42,398 nucleotides of DNA from CAYQZD01 sp964421875 (GCA_964421875.1 CAYQZD010000020.1:1-42398), one strand, 5' to 3'. Positions 9,076 through 18,542 are shown, counted from the stretch's first letter. Translations and numbers: made by a program. Notes: generated by a model from the sequence alone, not told the origin.

Positions 9076-9369
9076 CTACCGTTTCAGGTTCTCCTTAAGA
9101 TATTGGCCCGGTGAAAAGCGCACCCGCATCCGCGGACCAAGCTTTATCTTCTCATTAGTCTGCGGATTCCGAGCGCTGGTGACGCCGCTTTTACAGACTT
9201 CAAAAGAACCGAAGTCGCGAATACCGATTCTGAGTTCGCTATCGGAGGAACTCATAATTTCACGCAGAACGGTGAAGGTTTCGTTCACAAGTCTTGAGAC
9301 AACTTCACGTTTAACTCCGGTGCGCTCCGACACCTGTTTGACAATTTCGTTCTTGTTTACCTGTTTCAA
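9076..9369 (-). CDS. HU/IHF family DNA-binding protein
   Basis: 97 residues from a TTG at 9369, which has GGAG 6 bases upstream. A longer reading from 9462 would overlap the end of the relA gene and add a non-homologous N-terminus, so I reject it. The body fits HU/IHF: 'NKNEIVKQVSERTGVKREVV' helix pair, then the beta-arm region 'IRDFGSFEVCKSGVTSARNP' and 'KIKLGPRMRVRFSPGQYLK'. The arm carries 'ARNPQTNEKIKL', matching the A-R-N-P tip that intercalates DNA. It is an architectural protein of the nucleoid. It lies 28 bases after relA/spoT. Confidence 0.93.
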   Translation of the reverse strand: MKQVNKNEIVKQVSERTGVKREVVSRLVNETFTVLREIMSSSDSELRIGIRDFGSFEVCKSGVTSARNPQTNEKIKLGPRMRVRFSPGQYLKENLKR

Positions 9370-9397
9370 ACCAATCTCCAATATTCGATGATGACCG

Positions 9398-11596
9398 TTA
9401 CTGCCGCTTCGAAGATAGAGATTCCGCGTCGACCAGCAGGTCTTCATCCCCGGTCTGGTCAAGGCGGTCGACGCTGACTGTGCCCTTCACTCCCCGAATC
9501 GAGCGGATAATCTTAATCAACTGGGGAAGGTTATGCACTTCCAGGATGAAATCGCCCACCGCCAGGGGCCCGTCTCGCCTCATATCGATTGCGGTGATGT
9601 TGACATCATAAGAGGAGATAGCGTCGGTGATATCCCGCAGCAGCTTGGACCGGTCCTCCGCCACCACTCGAATCCGGGCGTTGAACTGGGTATCAAGGTC
9701 GCTGTCCCATTCCACCTGAACGTTCCGCTCCGGATCACCTAAAAGGTGCTCTATGTTCCGGCAGTCGGTGCGGTGAACTGTGATTCCTTTGCCGGTAGTG
9801 ATGAATCCTGTGATTTTATCGCCGGGCAGCGGGCGGCAGCATTTGGCGAAATTTACCATCATATTGTCCAGCCCCTGAATCCTGATCCCCTTGACATCCT
9901 TGCTTAACCGCTGCCGCATACGGTCGATAAAACTTTTGTCAGCGTCAACCTCCGCTTCATCGGGAACAAGCTTCCGGATCACGTTTTGAACCGAAATATC
10001 CCCTGACCCAACCGCGGCGTAGAGCGATTCGATGTCGGAATGTCCGAAGGAAGCCGAAATATCAGCCATCATCACCATGTCGCGCTTTATCTTCAGCCGT
10101 GAAAGTTCCCGCTCGATGAGTTCATTTCCCAATTTCAGGCTCTGCTCAAACTGAGACTCCTTCAAATAGCGCCTGATACGGTTGCGGGCGCGGCTAGTCT
10201 TCACATACTTAAGCCAGTCGATGGAAGGCTTCTGGTTAGGTGAAGTGATGATTTCCACCGAATCCCCGGAATGAAGCTTTGAGGATAAAGATACAATCTT
10301 ACCGTTAACCTTAGCGCCGGTGGTGTGCAATCCGACATCGGTGTGCACTGCAAAAGCGAAATCGATAGGGATACTCTCCTTGGCCAGACGAATGAGCCTC
10401 CCCTTGGGAGTAAAAACGAAGATTTCGTCCTGGAAAAGGTCAACTTTCAGGTTCTCCATAAATTCCGCGGAGCTGGCGGCGTCTCGCTGCGTTTCCAAAA
10501 GCTGGCGCAGCCATTTTGCGTGGGAATCCACTTCGTCGGGAGCCCCCCTCCCCTCTTTGTACTGCCAGTGCGCGGCGATTCCCACCTCGGCGACTTCATT
10601 CATCTCTTCAGTCCGAATCTGTATCTCCATCAGCCTCCCGTCCGGACCGACAACTTTCGTATGCAATGATTGATAACCATTAGGTTTGGGAGCGGCAATG
10701 TAGTCGGTGAACTTTTCGTGAACCGGGGTGAAAAGAGAATGAACCGCCCCCAGGACAAAATAGCATTCCTCAACTTTGTTGACGATAATCCTCAGCGCGA
10801 TTAAATCCAGAATTTCCTCAAAGGATTTCTCCCGAACCTTCATCTTCATATAGATACTGTAGAAGTGCTTGGCGCGGCCCAGTACTAAAGCCTCTATCTT
10901 CAATCTATCCAGCTCCTTGCGGATAGGTTTAGCTACAGTTTCGAGATAGGATTCCCGGTCCTTCCGCTTCAACGAAACCTTCTTCTCGATTTCGCGGTAA
11001 GCCTCCTTGTCAACGACCTTCAAAGCCAGGTCTTCAAGCTCGGATTTCAGTTTAGCGATACCGAAGCGGTGCGCCAGCGGTGCGTAAACTTCCAAAGTCT
11101 CGCGGGCGATGCGCTCCTGGGTCTTGGGGCTGAGGTGCTCCAGCGTACGCATATTGTGCATCCGGTCGGCGAGCTTGATCAAAATCACCCGTAAATCCTC
11201 CGACATCGAAAGCAGCATCTTGCGGAAGTTTTCCGCCTGCCGGACTTCACGGCTTTGGAAACGGAGTTCGGCGATTTTGGTCAAGCCGTTGACCAGCATG
11301 CTGACCTCTTCACCGAAATTCTCTTGAATCTCCATAAGCTCGATGTTCGTATCTTCGGCAACATCATGGAGAAAACCGGCTGCGATGGTTATGTAGTCGA
11401 GTTTAAGGCCGGCGAGAATTGTCGCCACTTCAAGGCAATGCACCACAAAGGGTTCACCGCTGCGTCGGTTCTGGCCGCGGTGAGCCTCATAAGCGAATTC
11501 AAAGGCGCGGCGAAGAAAATCCGCATCCGCCTCCGGATTGTAGGACAGCACCTGGTCTATGACAGCCTGGAGCTTGTTTACGTAGCGCTTTTCCAT
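9398..11596 (-). CDS. Bifunctional (p)ppGpp synthetase/hydrolase (RSH)
   Basis: 732 residues, full length for RelA/SpoT homologues. The N-terminal HD hydrolase has 'HDVAEDT' at residues 77-83 and 'LADRMHNMRTL', so hydrolase activity is expected. The synthetase domain follows, with 'YIAAPKPNGYQSLHT' and 'EIQIRTEEMNEVAEVGIAAHW'. Then a TGS domain ('IFVFTPKGRLIRLAKESIPIDFAFAVHTDVG'-type region, abbreviated), a zinc-finger-like region with 'NFAKCCRPLPGD', and a C-terminal ACT domain. It makes and degrades the stringent-response alarmone. As hydrolase and synthetase motifs are both intact, it is best called Rel/SpoT rather than RelA. First gene of the operon with HU, yqgF and lnt. Confidence 0.94.
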   Translation of the reverse strand: MEKRYVNKLQAVIDQVLSYNPEADADFLRRAFEFAYEAHRGQNRRSGEPFVVHCLEVATILAGLKLDYITIAAGFLHDVAEDTNIELMEIQENFGEEVSMLVNGLTKIAELRFQSREVRQAENFRKMLLSMSEDLRVILIKLADRMHNMRTLEHLSPKTQERIARETLEVYAPLAHRFGIAKLKSELEDLALKVVDKEAYREIEKKVSLKRKDRESYLETVAKPIRKELDRLKIEALVLGRAKHFYSIYMKMKVREKSFEEILDLIALRIIVNKVEECYFVLGAVHSLFTPVHEKFTDYIAAPKPNGYQSLHTKVVGPDGRLMEIQIRTEEMNEVAEVGIAAHWQYKEGRGAPDEVDSHAKWLRQLLETQRDAASSAEFMENLKVDLFQDEIFVFTPKGRLIRLAKESIPIDFAFAVHTDVGLHTTGAKVNGKIVSLSSKLHSGDSVEIITSPNQKPSIDWLKYVKTSRARNRIRRYLKESQFEQSLKLGNELIERELSRLKIKRDMVMMADISASFGHSDIESLYAAVGSGDISVQNVIRKLVPDEAEVDADKSFIDRMRQRLSKDVKGIRIQGLDNMMVNFAKCCRPLPGDKITGFITTGKGITVHRTDCRNIEHLLGDPERNVQVEWDSDLDTQFNARIRVVAEDRSKLLRDITDAISSYDVNITAIDMRRDGPLAVGDFILEVHNLPQLIKIIRSIRGVKGTVSVDRLDQTGDEDLLVDAESLSSKRQ

Positions 11597-11629
11597 TACA
11601 CACTAAGAACTGTTGACCGCAGGATTGGA

Positions 11630-13087
11630 TTAATAGGGTTCCTCCCCCTCCTCCCCAAAACCCGGCTCAATCGCCTGGTCGCCCTCGTCGAAGCGGGAGC
11701 GATTGTCGAAACGGGCATACTCCCGGTTGAAAATTAAATCGATTTTCCCCGTGGGACCGTTGCGCTGCTTGGATACTATGACCTCGGCTTTGTGCTTATC
11801 CTCCTCCTCTATCTCATCCTGACCCACTTTATACTGCGCCGGCCGCCACACGAACATCACCACATCCGCGTCCTGCTCGATAGCCCCGGAGTCTCGAAGA
11901 TCCGAAAGCTGCGGACGCTTGTCGCCGCCCCGGGTTTCTACCGCGCGGGATAATTGGGAGACAGCGACGACCGGAACCTCCAACTCCTTCGCCAACGCTT
12001 TGAGGGAACGGGAGATGAAGGCTATGGCCTGCTGCTGGCTGTCAGCTTCAGGGGGAGGCTGCATTATCTGAAGGTAATCTACCACTATCAGACCCAGACG
12101 GCGCTTCCCGTTATCCGAAATACCCTTCTCTGCAGTTAAACGCCGAGCCCGCGACCGCAGTTCCAGCACCGACAAATTCGAAGTGTCGTCGATGTATATC
12201 GGCAGCGAGGATATCGCCTCTGCGACTCCCCCCAAGTTTTCCCAGTCGGATTCCTTCAGCTTACCGGTGCGAAGTCTATGTGAATCCAAACGGGATTCGG
12301 AGCACAGCAGTCGGTAAGCTATCATCTGACTGTTCATCTCCAGTGAGAAAAATCCCACCGGCTTCCCCTCCTCCACCGCCACATTGCGGGCGATGTTCAA
12401 GGCCAGCGCGGTCTTCCCCATTGAGGGCCGCGCCGCTAACACTATCAGCTCGCTGCGCTGTAAGCCGGAGGTCAGACTGTCGAGGTCCCTGAAACCGGTG
12501 GCTATTCCGGTGACTTCCCCTTTCCGCTGGTGGTAGAGTTCAATGGTTTCAAGCGTATCGGACATTATGTCGTCAATGACCTGGAAGCCGCGGCGGTCCC
12601 GCCGTGAAGTCAGCTCGAAAATCCGCTCCTGAGCCTTATCCAACAGCTCCGGTGCTTTGGTTTCGGGACGATAACTCTCGTCGATGATTTCTGTCGAGGT
12701 CGATATTAGCCGCCGCAGTATCGCCTTCTCCAACAGCAGATTGGAGTAGTACTCCACGCTGGCAGGGGAGGACACCATCTCCGTCAATTCCGTCAGGTAG
12801 TATGCCCCGCCGGCTTCCTCTAACTTCCCCATAGCCTTCAAACGCTCCGCCACCGTGAGGATGTCGATGGGCTGAGTATCGTTGAAAAGCCCCCGCATCG
12901 CCAGGAAAATCATCTGATGCGCCGGCCTGTAGAAGCATTTCTCGTCTAAGATTTCCACCGCCTTGCCGAACGCTTCAGTGTCCAGCATCATCGCCCCCAA
13001 AACGCTCTGCTCTATCTCGACCGCCTGGGGAGGAAGACGCTGAAATTCGGTTTCACGCTTTTCATCCTGACGTTTCTTTTCCGCCAT
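11630..13087 (-). CDS. dnaB: Replicative DNA helicase DnaB
   Basis: 485 residues, usual length ~450-470. N-terminal primase-interacting domain ('AVEIEQSVLGAMMLD'), linker, then the RecA-like domain with Walker A 'ARPSMGKTALALNIA', Walker B 'LIVVDYLQIM' and the 'QLSRAVETR...RPQLSDLRDSGAIEQDAD' region with the arginine finger area. It unwinds DNA ahead of the replisome as a hexamer. The final ~20 residues are acidic and Glu-Gly-rich. It lies 33 bases upstream of relA/spoT on the same strand. Usual neighbours rplI or radA are absent. Confidence 0.95.
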   Translation of the reverse strand: MAEKKRQDEKRETEFQRLPPQAVEIEQSVLGAMMLDTEAFGKAVEILDEKCFYRPAHQMIFLAMRGLFNDTQPIDILTVAERLKAMGKLEEAGGAYYLTELTEMVSSPASVEYYSNLLLEKAILRRLISTSTEIIDESYRPETKAPELLDKAQERIFELTSRRDRRGFQVIDDIMSDTLETIELYHQRKGEVTGIATGFRDLDSLTSGLQRSELIVLAARPSMGKTALALNIARNVAVEEGKPVGFFSLEMNSQMIAYRLLCSESRLDSHRLRTGKLKESDWENLGGVAEAISSLPIYIDDTSNLSVLELRSRARRLTAEKGISDNGKRRLGLIVVDYLQIMQPPPEADSQQQAIAFISRSLKALAKELEVPVVAVSQLSRAVETRGGDKRPQLSDLRDSGAIEQDADVVMFVWRPAQYKVGQDEIEEEDKHKAEVIVSKQRNGPTGKIDLIFNREYARFDNRSRFDEGDQAIEPGFGEEGEEPY

Positions 13088-13143
13088 AACACCGACTGAA
13101 AGATAAAAAAGTTTACGATTGTTGGATTGACTGAGGATATTCC

Positions 13144-13818
13144 CTATTCACTGCCGGTTTTTTGCGCCAGCGACAACACTCGGTTCATATCTTCCTCCAC
13201 CCCGCGGCGCAGAGAAGGATTTCGGAGCACGGCGGCGGTATGATAAGTAACAACCAGGGGAATCCCTTCATAAAGATAAGTATTGCCTCTGAGTCTGCCA
13301 ATCGCTGTAGTAGTTCTTAGAAGGGTTTGCGCCGATATGCGGCCTAAAGCCACAATAATTCTTGGTCTGATGATTTTGAGTTGTTTATGTAGGTAGGGTT
13401 CGCAGAGTTCTATCTCCTCTTGCAGAGGGTCGCGGTTATTGGGAGGCCGGCATTTTAAAATATTGCAGATATACACATCTTTCCGGCTGAGACCGAAATC
13501 GAGCAATATCTGGTCCAGCAGTTTACCCGCCCGCCCCACAAAGGGCTTGCCCTGCAAATCTTCATCGCGTCCCGGCGCTTCCCCCACAATAACGATGTCA
13601 GCGGAGCTGTTTCCGTCCCCAAACACGAATTTATTGCGGGTCTCTCCTAAAGGGCACTTCCGGCAGGTCTCGATTTCGCGCTCAAATTCCTCCAGCGTCA
13701 GGAACAGCCTCCTGACCCGGTCCGCCGTTTCCCGGTCAAGGAACAATCCCCCTTCCAGCTCCCTCCGAGCCTTGAGATAAGCTGCCAGAGCGCTCGTTTT
13801 CCCGCTGCCCTCTTCCAT
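13144..13818 (-). CDS. Family 4 uracil-DNA glycosylase
   Basis: 224 residues from the ATG at 13818, four bases after the coaBC stop; a TTG at 13851 would overlap coaBC by 29 bases. The family 4 (UdgA) motif 'GEAPGRDEDLQGKPFVGRAG' holds the uracil-binding region. Iron-sulfur cysteines are seen in 'CRKC' near the N-terminus, 'ILKC' and 'IELC'. The second active-site motif reads 'TYHTAAVLRNP', where most members have a Pro after the His; here it is Thr. It removes uracil from DNA. The N-terminal ~50 residues are extra compared with minimal members. Last gene of the yicC-gmk-rpoZ-coaBC block. Confidence 0.9.
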   Translation of the reverse strand: MEEGSGKTSALAAYLKARRELEGGLFLDRETADRVRRLFLTLEEFEREIETCRKCPLGETRNKFVFGDGNSSADIVIVGEAPGRDEDLQGKPFVGRAGKLLDQILLDFGLSRKDVYICNILKCRPPNNRDPLQEEIELCEPYLHKQLKIIRPRIIVALGRISAQTLLRTTTAIGRLRGNTYLYEGIPLVVTYHTAAVLRNPSLRRGVEEDMNRVLSLAQKTGSE

Positions 13819-13822
13819 CGCA

Positions 13823-15013
13823 TCAACCCATTCCCGCCGCGATGCAGTCAACTACCTTAACCGCGGCGGCTTTCTTACTCATCGACGGCAGTTTCTCCTC
13901 CCCATCCCGGTCCACCAGAGTAATCTCCGTATCGTCCGAATGTAGCGCGGAAGGGTAATTCAGAATTATCAGGTCCAGATTCTTCGCGGACAGCTTGCGC
14001 CGCGCCTCATTAAGGTCTCCACTGTCTTCCAGCGCGAATCCCACCAGAAAACGCGATTCCCGGTTCGCTCCCATCCACTCCAGAATATCGGGATTTTTGA
14101 CCAGCTCCAGCGTCAAGCTATCATCTTTCTTAATCTTTCTTTCGCTCCGCTGCGCCGGCTTATAATCAGCCACCGCCGCGCACATTACCGCGAAGTCGCA
14201 ACGCGGATACTCCGCCGCCACCGCGTTCATCATCTCCTCCGAGGTCCTCACTTCTACCGCCTTGACGCCGGGCGGCGCGGGCAGGTTCACGGGACCGTGT
14301 ATCAAAACCACCTCCGCTCCGCGTAAAGCACACTCCTCCGCCAGCGAATAACCCATCTTACCGCTGGAATGGTTGGAGATAAAGCGCACCGGATCGATTT
14401 CCTCCAGCGTCGGTCCTGCGGTTATCAGCGCCCGGCGGCCTTCGAGGTCGCAGGGAGCCATTCTTAACCCCCGCTCCAGCCACTCCACTATCTTAGCCGG
14501 TTCCGGCATCCGGCCCAAACCGCTCCCTTCCCCCTTTGAAGCCAGGGGGCCGAATTCCGGCTCCAGCAGACGCACCCCCCGGCTGCTGAGAGTCTCCAGA
14601 TTTTTCTGCACTGCGGGATGATGGTACATCGCCGGATTCATCGAGGGCGCCATAAAAATCGGAGCTTCCGTCGCCATCAATACCACGCTTAGAATCTCGT
14701 CCGCGATTCCCAGAGCGGCTTTGCCGATGATATTAGCCGTCGCCGGTGCGACCAGCGCTGCGTCGGGCCAGCGCGCCAATTCGATATGCAAAGGCTCCAC
14801 GCTGCCTTCAGGAGGAAACAAATCGGTGTGGACCCGGTTTCCCGACACGGTCTCCAGCGTGGCGCGTGTCACGAAATTAGCCGCCGCACGGGTCATAACC
14901 ACCCGCACCTCGCCGCCGGCCTTAATCAACAGCCGGACAATCTCCGGCGATTTGTAGGCGGCGATGCCGCCGGTTATCCCCAGCAGCAGTCTTCTGTCAG
15001 AGAAAGAATTCAT
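13823..15013 (-). CDS. coaBC: CoaBC phosphopantothenoylcysteine synthetase/decarboxylase
   Basis: About 396 residues from the ATG at 15013, seven bases after the rpoZ stop; a longer start would overlap rpoZ. The N-terminal CoaC flavoprotein decarboxylase has 'LGITGGIAAYKSPEIVRLL', the catalytic His in 'EPLHIELARWPDA' and 'MAPSMNPAMYHHPAVQ'. The C-terminal CoaB ligase has 'ALITAGPTLEEIDPVRFISN' and 'AAVADYKP'. Together they convert 4'-phosphopantothenate to 4'-phosphopantetheine in coenzyme A synthesis. The gmk-rpoZ-coaBC order is widely conserved and supports all three calls. Confidence 0.94.
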   Translation of the reverse strand: MNSFSDRRLLLGITGGIAAYKSPEIVRLLIKAGGEVRVVMTRAAANFVTRATLETVSGNRVHTDLFPPEGSVEPLHIELARWPDAALVAPATANIIGKAALGIADEILSVVLMATEAPIFMAPSMNPAMYHHPAVQKNLETLSSRGVRLLEPEFGPLASKGEGSGLGRMPEPAKIVEWLERGLRMAPCDLEGRRALITAGPTLEEIDPVRFISNHSSGKMGYSLAEECALRGAEVVLIHGPVNLPAPPGVKAVEVRTSEEMMNAVAAEYPRCDFAVMCAAVADYKPAQRSERKIKKDDSLTLELVKNPDILEWMGANRESRFLVGFALEDSGDLNEARRKLSAKNLDLIILNYPSALHSDDTEITLVDRDGEEKLPSMSKKAAAVKVVDCIAAGMG

Positions 15014-15020
15014 TGAATCT

Positions 15021-15308
15021 TCAACCGGAAGATTTTTCCCTATATTCGAATTCCAAATCGCCCTTGGTAAGCTCACGCATCGCGATTACCGAAGGCTTTT
15101 CATAGTTGATTTCAGGCTTGATACAATCTTCCTCTTCCAACGACTCCTCTTCTTCGGATTCCGTTTCGGATAGATTCAACATCTTGTCTATTTCAAGCTT
15201 TTGGTCCGCGCCGATTTTCCTCGCCCGGCGGGCGATAATCATCACCGCTTCATAAACATTCTCGACGCTCTTATCCATATCTTCCGGCAGAGGAATGTCC
15301 TTCTTCAT
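15021..15308 (-). CDS. rpoZ: RNA polymerase omega subunit
   Basis: 95 residues. The N-terminal helix 'SVENVYEAVMIIARRARKIG' matches the omega pattern (N-x-Y-E-x2-x2-A-x-R-A-R), and the C-terminal 'KPSVIAMRELTKGDLEFEY' resembles the FCB-type omega tail. Between them lies an unusually acidic linker (about ten Glu in 15 residues). Omega helps assemble and stabilise RNA polymerase. Placement between gmk and coaBC is the classic context. The acidic insert is absent from enteric omega and may be lineage-specific. Confidence 0.88.
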   Translation of the reverse strand: MKKDIPLPEDMDKSVENVYEAVMIIARRARKIGADQKLEIDKMLNLSETESEEEESLEEEDCIKPEINYEKPSVIAMRELTKGDLEFEYREKSSG

Positions 15309-15503
15309 TTGGGCTCCGTGATATTTATATGTTTCTGTCTAATATCTTCAATACTCTGTCAGACATTACCTTAATTCTTATTATGTCATTCTGAACGCAG
15401 TGAAGAATCTCTTGTTTATAATTGACTTACTGAAATGCAGATGCTTCACTTCGCTCAGTATGACATATCATCGGACAGGCTGTTCAACACTCTGAGGCGC
15501 TTT
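15309..15503. repeat. Family B palindromic repeat between gmk and rpoZ
   Basis: Bases 15385-15464 run from GTCATTCTGAACGCAGTGAA to TCACTTCGCTCAGTATGAC, complementary ends of a stem about 30 bp long with mismatches. Related copies are at 17080-17160, 34741-34833 and, in pieces, near 41633 and 41945. No gene is seen. Confidence 0.75.
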
Positions 15504-16094
15504 TCACCGTTTCATATCCCCGCCAATCCTCTCTATTATGGCTGCAGTTTCCGTCACCGCCCTCGCCAAGTCGTCATTGACCACGTGATAATCGTAGCTG
15601 AGAGCGGCCTCCATCTCCATCTTCGCCCGCTCAAGCCGATGGTCTATCTCCGCAGCCGATTCATCCCCACGGCTCAGCAGCCGCTCCCGCAGGGTTTCGA
15701 TGGAAGGAGGGGAAATGAACATCAAAACAGAGTCAGGATATAGTCGTTTAACCTGCAATCCCCCCTTGACATCAAGGTCCAAAATCATCCAGTCCCCGGA
15801 TTCCAGCCCCGCTTCGACCGGTTCCTTCGGGGTTCCGTAATACTCACCGTGAACCTCCTCATATTCGATAAACTTGCCCTCACGAATCCGCTTCTCGAAT
15901 TCCGCCCGGCTCAAAAACCAGTAAGCCTCACCCTCCGTCTCATAGGCGCGTGGAGACCTGGTGGTGGCGGAAACCGAAAACCGAGCCTTCGGCAGAAGCT
16001 GAAGAATCCGCTTGATAATAGAGGTCTTTCCGCCGCCCGAAGGGGAAGAAATCACAAAAAGCCGTCCGCGTAATTTACGGTCGCTACTCGACAT
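15504..16094 (-). CDS. gmk: Guanylate kinase
   Basis: 196 residues. P-loop 'VISSPSGGGKTSIIKRIL' near residue 15; GMP-binding region 'SVSATTRSPRAYETEGEAYW' and 'EYEEVHGEYYGTP'; then 'LDLDVKGGLQVKRLYPDSVL'. Gmk phosphorylates GMP to GDP. The start overlaps the end of yicC by 11 bases, suggesting coupling. Fully typical. Confidence 0.96.
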   Translation of the reverse strand: MSSSDRKLRGRLFVISSPSGGGKTSIIKRILQLLPKARFSVSATTRSPRAYETEGEAYWFLSRAEFEKRIREGKFIEYEEVHGEYYGTPKEPVEAGLESGDWMILDLDVKGGLQVKRLYPDSVLMFISPPSIETLRERLLSRGDESAAEIDHRLERAKMEMEAALSYDYHVVNDDLARAVTETAAIIERIGGDMKR

Positions 16095-16968
16095 TCTGCG
16101 CTTGTTCCCGCATCTTTTCCAACTCCTCCTTCATATCCACCACCAGGTGGGAAAGCTCGGTTATCCCCGCCTTGGCCGAGGCTGTGTTCAATTCGCGGTT
16201 CATCTCCTGAATCAGAAAATTGAGCCTCCTTCCACAGGGACCGCCGCTCATCACTATCTTCTTGAATTGGCCGTGATGACTTCTTAAACGAACCAGCTCC
16301 TCCGTAATATCCGATTTGTCAGCCAGATAAACCGCTTCCATCTCCAGGCGCTGCGGATCGAGTTCCTTGTAAGTCAGCAATGTCTCTATCCGCTCCTTAA
16401 TCTTCTCCAAACGGTTGGCAGCGTTATCGGCGGCCAGATCCCCCGCTTTCTCTATCCCCACCTCTATCCGGTCCAGCCGTTCCAGAAAATCGGTTTTCAA
16501 AGCAGCCCCCTCCATCCTCCGCATCTCCCCCACTTTCTCCACGGCGCCTAAAAGAGCCGTTTCCGCCGCATCGAAAAGCTCCAGCGGGACGCTCGCCATA
16601 CTGTCAGCGTGAATCTCCTCGATGAAGGGCAGCAGGTGCTGCAAGGTCACCGCTCCCTTCAAATTGAGCTTTTCCGAAAGCTCCTGAAGGTGCTCTAAAA
16701 GAGCCTGGCTAAGGTTTTCATCCAGACGAACCTCCCCGATGCGGGTCGAAGGGGAAAGGTCGTTTAAAACCAGGTAGATGCGGCCGCGTTTCAAGTGCGA
16801 GCGGATAATCTCCTTGGCGCGGTACTCGAAATCGCACAGGGAACGCGAAATCTTGGAGGATATCTCCAAAAAGCGATTATTTACCGCCCGAATCTCCGCC
16901 GCAACATGCAAATTCCCCTTCTGAGCTTCAAAACGGCCGAAGCCGGTCATACTCGAAAATTCACCCAA
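16084..16968 (-). CDS. yicC: YicC family endoribonuclease-like protein
   Basis: 294 residues. The N-terminus 'SMTGFGRFEAQKG' is the YicC signature, and the C-terminal DUF1732-like part has 'GRRLNFLIQEMNRELNTASA'. E. coli YicC has been linked to RNA turnover. The TTG at 16968 has GAGG five bases upstream; an ATG at 16950 is the alternative and would begin directly at 'MTGFGR'. yicC upstream of gmk is a conserved pair across many phyla. Confidence 0.92.
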   Translation of the reverse strand: MGEFSSMTGFGRFEAQKGNLHVAAEIRAVNNRFLEISSKISRSLCDFEYRAKEIIRSHLKRGRIYLVLNDLSPSTRIGEVRLDENLSQALLEHLQELSEKLNLKGAVTLQHLLPFIEEIHADSMASVPLELFDAAETALLGAVEKVGEMRRMEGAALKTDFLERLDRIEVGIEKAGDLAADNAANRLEKIKERIETLLTYKELDPQRLEMEAVYLADKSDITEELVRLRSHHGQFKKIVMSGGPCGRRLNFLIQEMNRELNTASAKAGITELSHLVVDMKEELEKMREQAQNVE

Positions 16969-17050
16969 ATAAACCTCTGAAGAAAATTGAAAGCCCCCGT
17001 TATGACTGAATTATGGTAAAAAATACGCGCTATCTTCTTACAATCGAGCC

Positions 17051-17183
17051 TCTTGCAAAAGTCTGGAATTCATTAATTTGTCATTCTGAACGCAGTGAAG
17101 AATCTCTTGTTTATTATGATGTTAGAAAAATTTGAGACCCTTCACTTTGTTCAGGGTGACTTTTCAGGCAGACTTTTGCAAGA
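17051..17183. repeat. Nested inverted repeat, family B inside 15-bp perfect arms
   Basis: Perfect 15-bp arms TCTTGCAAAAGTCTG (17051-17065) and CAGACTTTTGCAAGA (17169-17183) enclose a full family B palindrome (17080-17160; GTCATTCTGAACGCAGTGAA to TTCAGGGTGAC). The gap between DUF1385 and yicC is otherwise empty. Confidence 0.8.
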
Positions 17184-17244
17184 ACCTCAATCGATTACAT
17201 CTTTCTCCGGATGCGTAACGCCGGGATAAATATCACGCAGTATT

Positions 17245-18240
17245 CTATTCTTCGGACATATCTTCGGTTTTCTTTCCCTCGCTGCCATCCAACGATGCGC
17301 GCAAAGCCGCCACCGCCACCTCTAACTGCTCCTTCACCGGCTCCCGAGTGGTGATGTGCTGAAGCCACAACCCCGGTTTGACCAGCGCCCGCCAGATTCC
17401 CTGCTCGCGCTTCTTCCCCGACAGTTTCAAGACCTCGTAAGCCGCTCCCGCCACCAGCGGAATGAAGGGCAGGTGCACCAATACCCGGTGCAGGGGGCTT
17501 TTGAAGGCTCCTATCAGAGGCAGCAGCAGAGTATCCAGCACTGCGAAAAGCAGGATGACTACCACCGCGGTTATCAATAAAAAACTGGTGCCGCACCGGG
17601 GATGGAAGCGCGATTCGCCCGCGGCGGATTCGACTTCAGCCTCCCCGTTCTTCTCAAAAGCGAAAATCGACTTGTGCTCCGCGCCGTGATATTCAAAAAC
17701 CCGGCGTATCTCCTTCCACAACGATATCACATAAAGGTAAGACAAGAAGATGAATATCCGAATCAATCCCGCCACCAGGTGGAATAGGAACTGACTGCCG
17801 CCCGACTCTCGAACTATTCCCGTGACCCAGTAGGGGATGAACATAAACAGTCCCAGCCCCGCTCCAATCGCGGCAAGAATCGACAGCGCCGAAAGAACGC
17901 TTCCCCACACACCACCCTTGGAATCGCCGCCGCCTTCAGCCTCAGCCGCCACCGACGCCGACCAGTTAAGCGTCTTTATCCCCAGATAGAGCGCCTCCCC
18001 CAGGTTCACCGCCCCGCGAATGATAGGCCAACCTAAAATTCGAATCCGCTTACTGAGAGAACGGTAAGTAAAAAAGTCCACCACAATCTCGCCGTCGGGT
18101 TTCCGCACCGCAGTAGCCACCGCCGAAGGAGACCGCATCATCACCCCCTCAATCACCGCCTGCCCCCCCAGTGAAAGAGGCTCTTCGCCCTGTTTATCTC
18201 TCACCTGCGAATCTTTGTCAGCGCTTGTAGTAAACTGCAA
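17245..18240 (-). CDS. DUF1385 (YqhQ-like) membrane protein
   Basis: 331 residues. 'LSLGGQAVIEGVMMRSP' and 'FEYHGAEHKSIFAFE' with 'RFHPRCGTSFLL' are DUF1385 signatures. Four to five transmembrane segments follow: around residues 110-135, 150-175, 215-240 and 255-275. Biochemical function is unknown. In many bacteria it sits with rpmE and prfA, and rpmE is indeed the next upstream gene. The C-terminal ~35 residues are charged. The start is TTG with GAGG six bases before it. Confidence 0.88.
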   Translation of the reverse strand: MQFTTSADKDSQVRDKQGEEPLSLGGQAVIEGVMMRSPSAVATAVRKPDGEIVVDFFTYRSLSKRIRILGWPIIRGAVNLGEALYLGIKTLNWSASVAAEAEGGGDSKGGVWGSVLSALSILAAIGAGLGLFMFIPYWVTGIVRESGGSQFLFHLVAGLIRIFIFLSYLYVISLWKEIRRVFEYHGAEHKSIFAFEKNGEAEVESAAGESRFHPRCGTSFLLITAVVVILLFAVLDTLLLPLIGAFKSPLHRVLVHLPFIPLVAGAAYEVLKLSGKKREQGIWRALVKPGLWLQHITTREPVKEQLEVAVAALRASLDGSEGKKTEDMSEE

Positions 18241-18542
18241 TAGTATCCTCGGTAATCATGCTTGGAATGATGGTTCCTCAGTTGTTCCGGTAGGTCTCCA
18301 CTACGCCAAAGACCTGATTTATAGTCATTCTCGAAAAGAATGACGAGTAAAAGAATGTCATTCCCGCGAAAGCGGGAATCCATCTTCTTGTATTTATACT
18401 AGATACTGGACTCCTGCTTTCGCAGGAGCGATAAATCATAAGACAACCTTTTGGGGAATCGATATAATTGGAAATAACAAACTATATTTTCCGCTTTCAG
18501 CATGACCATTAGCGGGGAAATTCTTCCCTGAGGGTATCAAAT
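18241..18542. repeat. Gene-free gap with family D repeat
   Basis: Bases 18322-18475 hold a repeat containing two hairpins: TCCCGCGAAAGCGGGA and TCCTGCTTTCGCAGGA. A near-identical ~150-base copy lies at 41386-41555, sharing even the non-palindromic middle (ATCTTCTTGTATTT) and the flank (CATAGGACAACCTTT or CATAAGACAACCTTT). No gene is seen. Confidence 0.8.
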
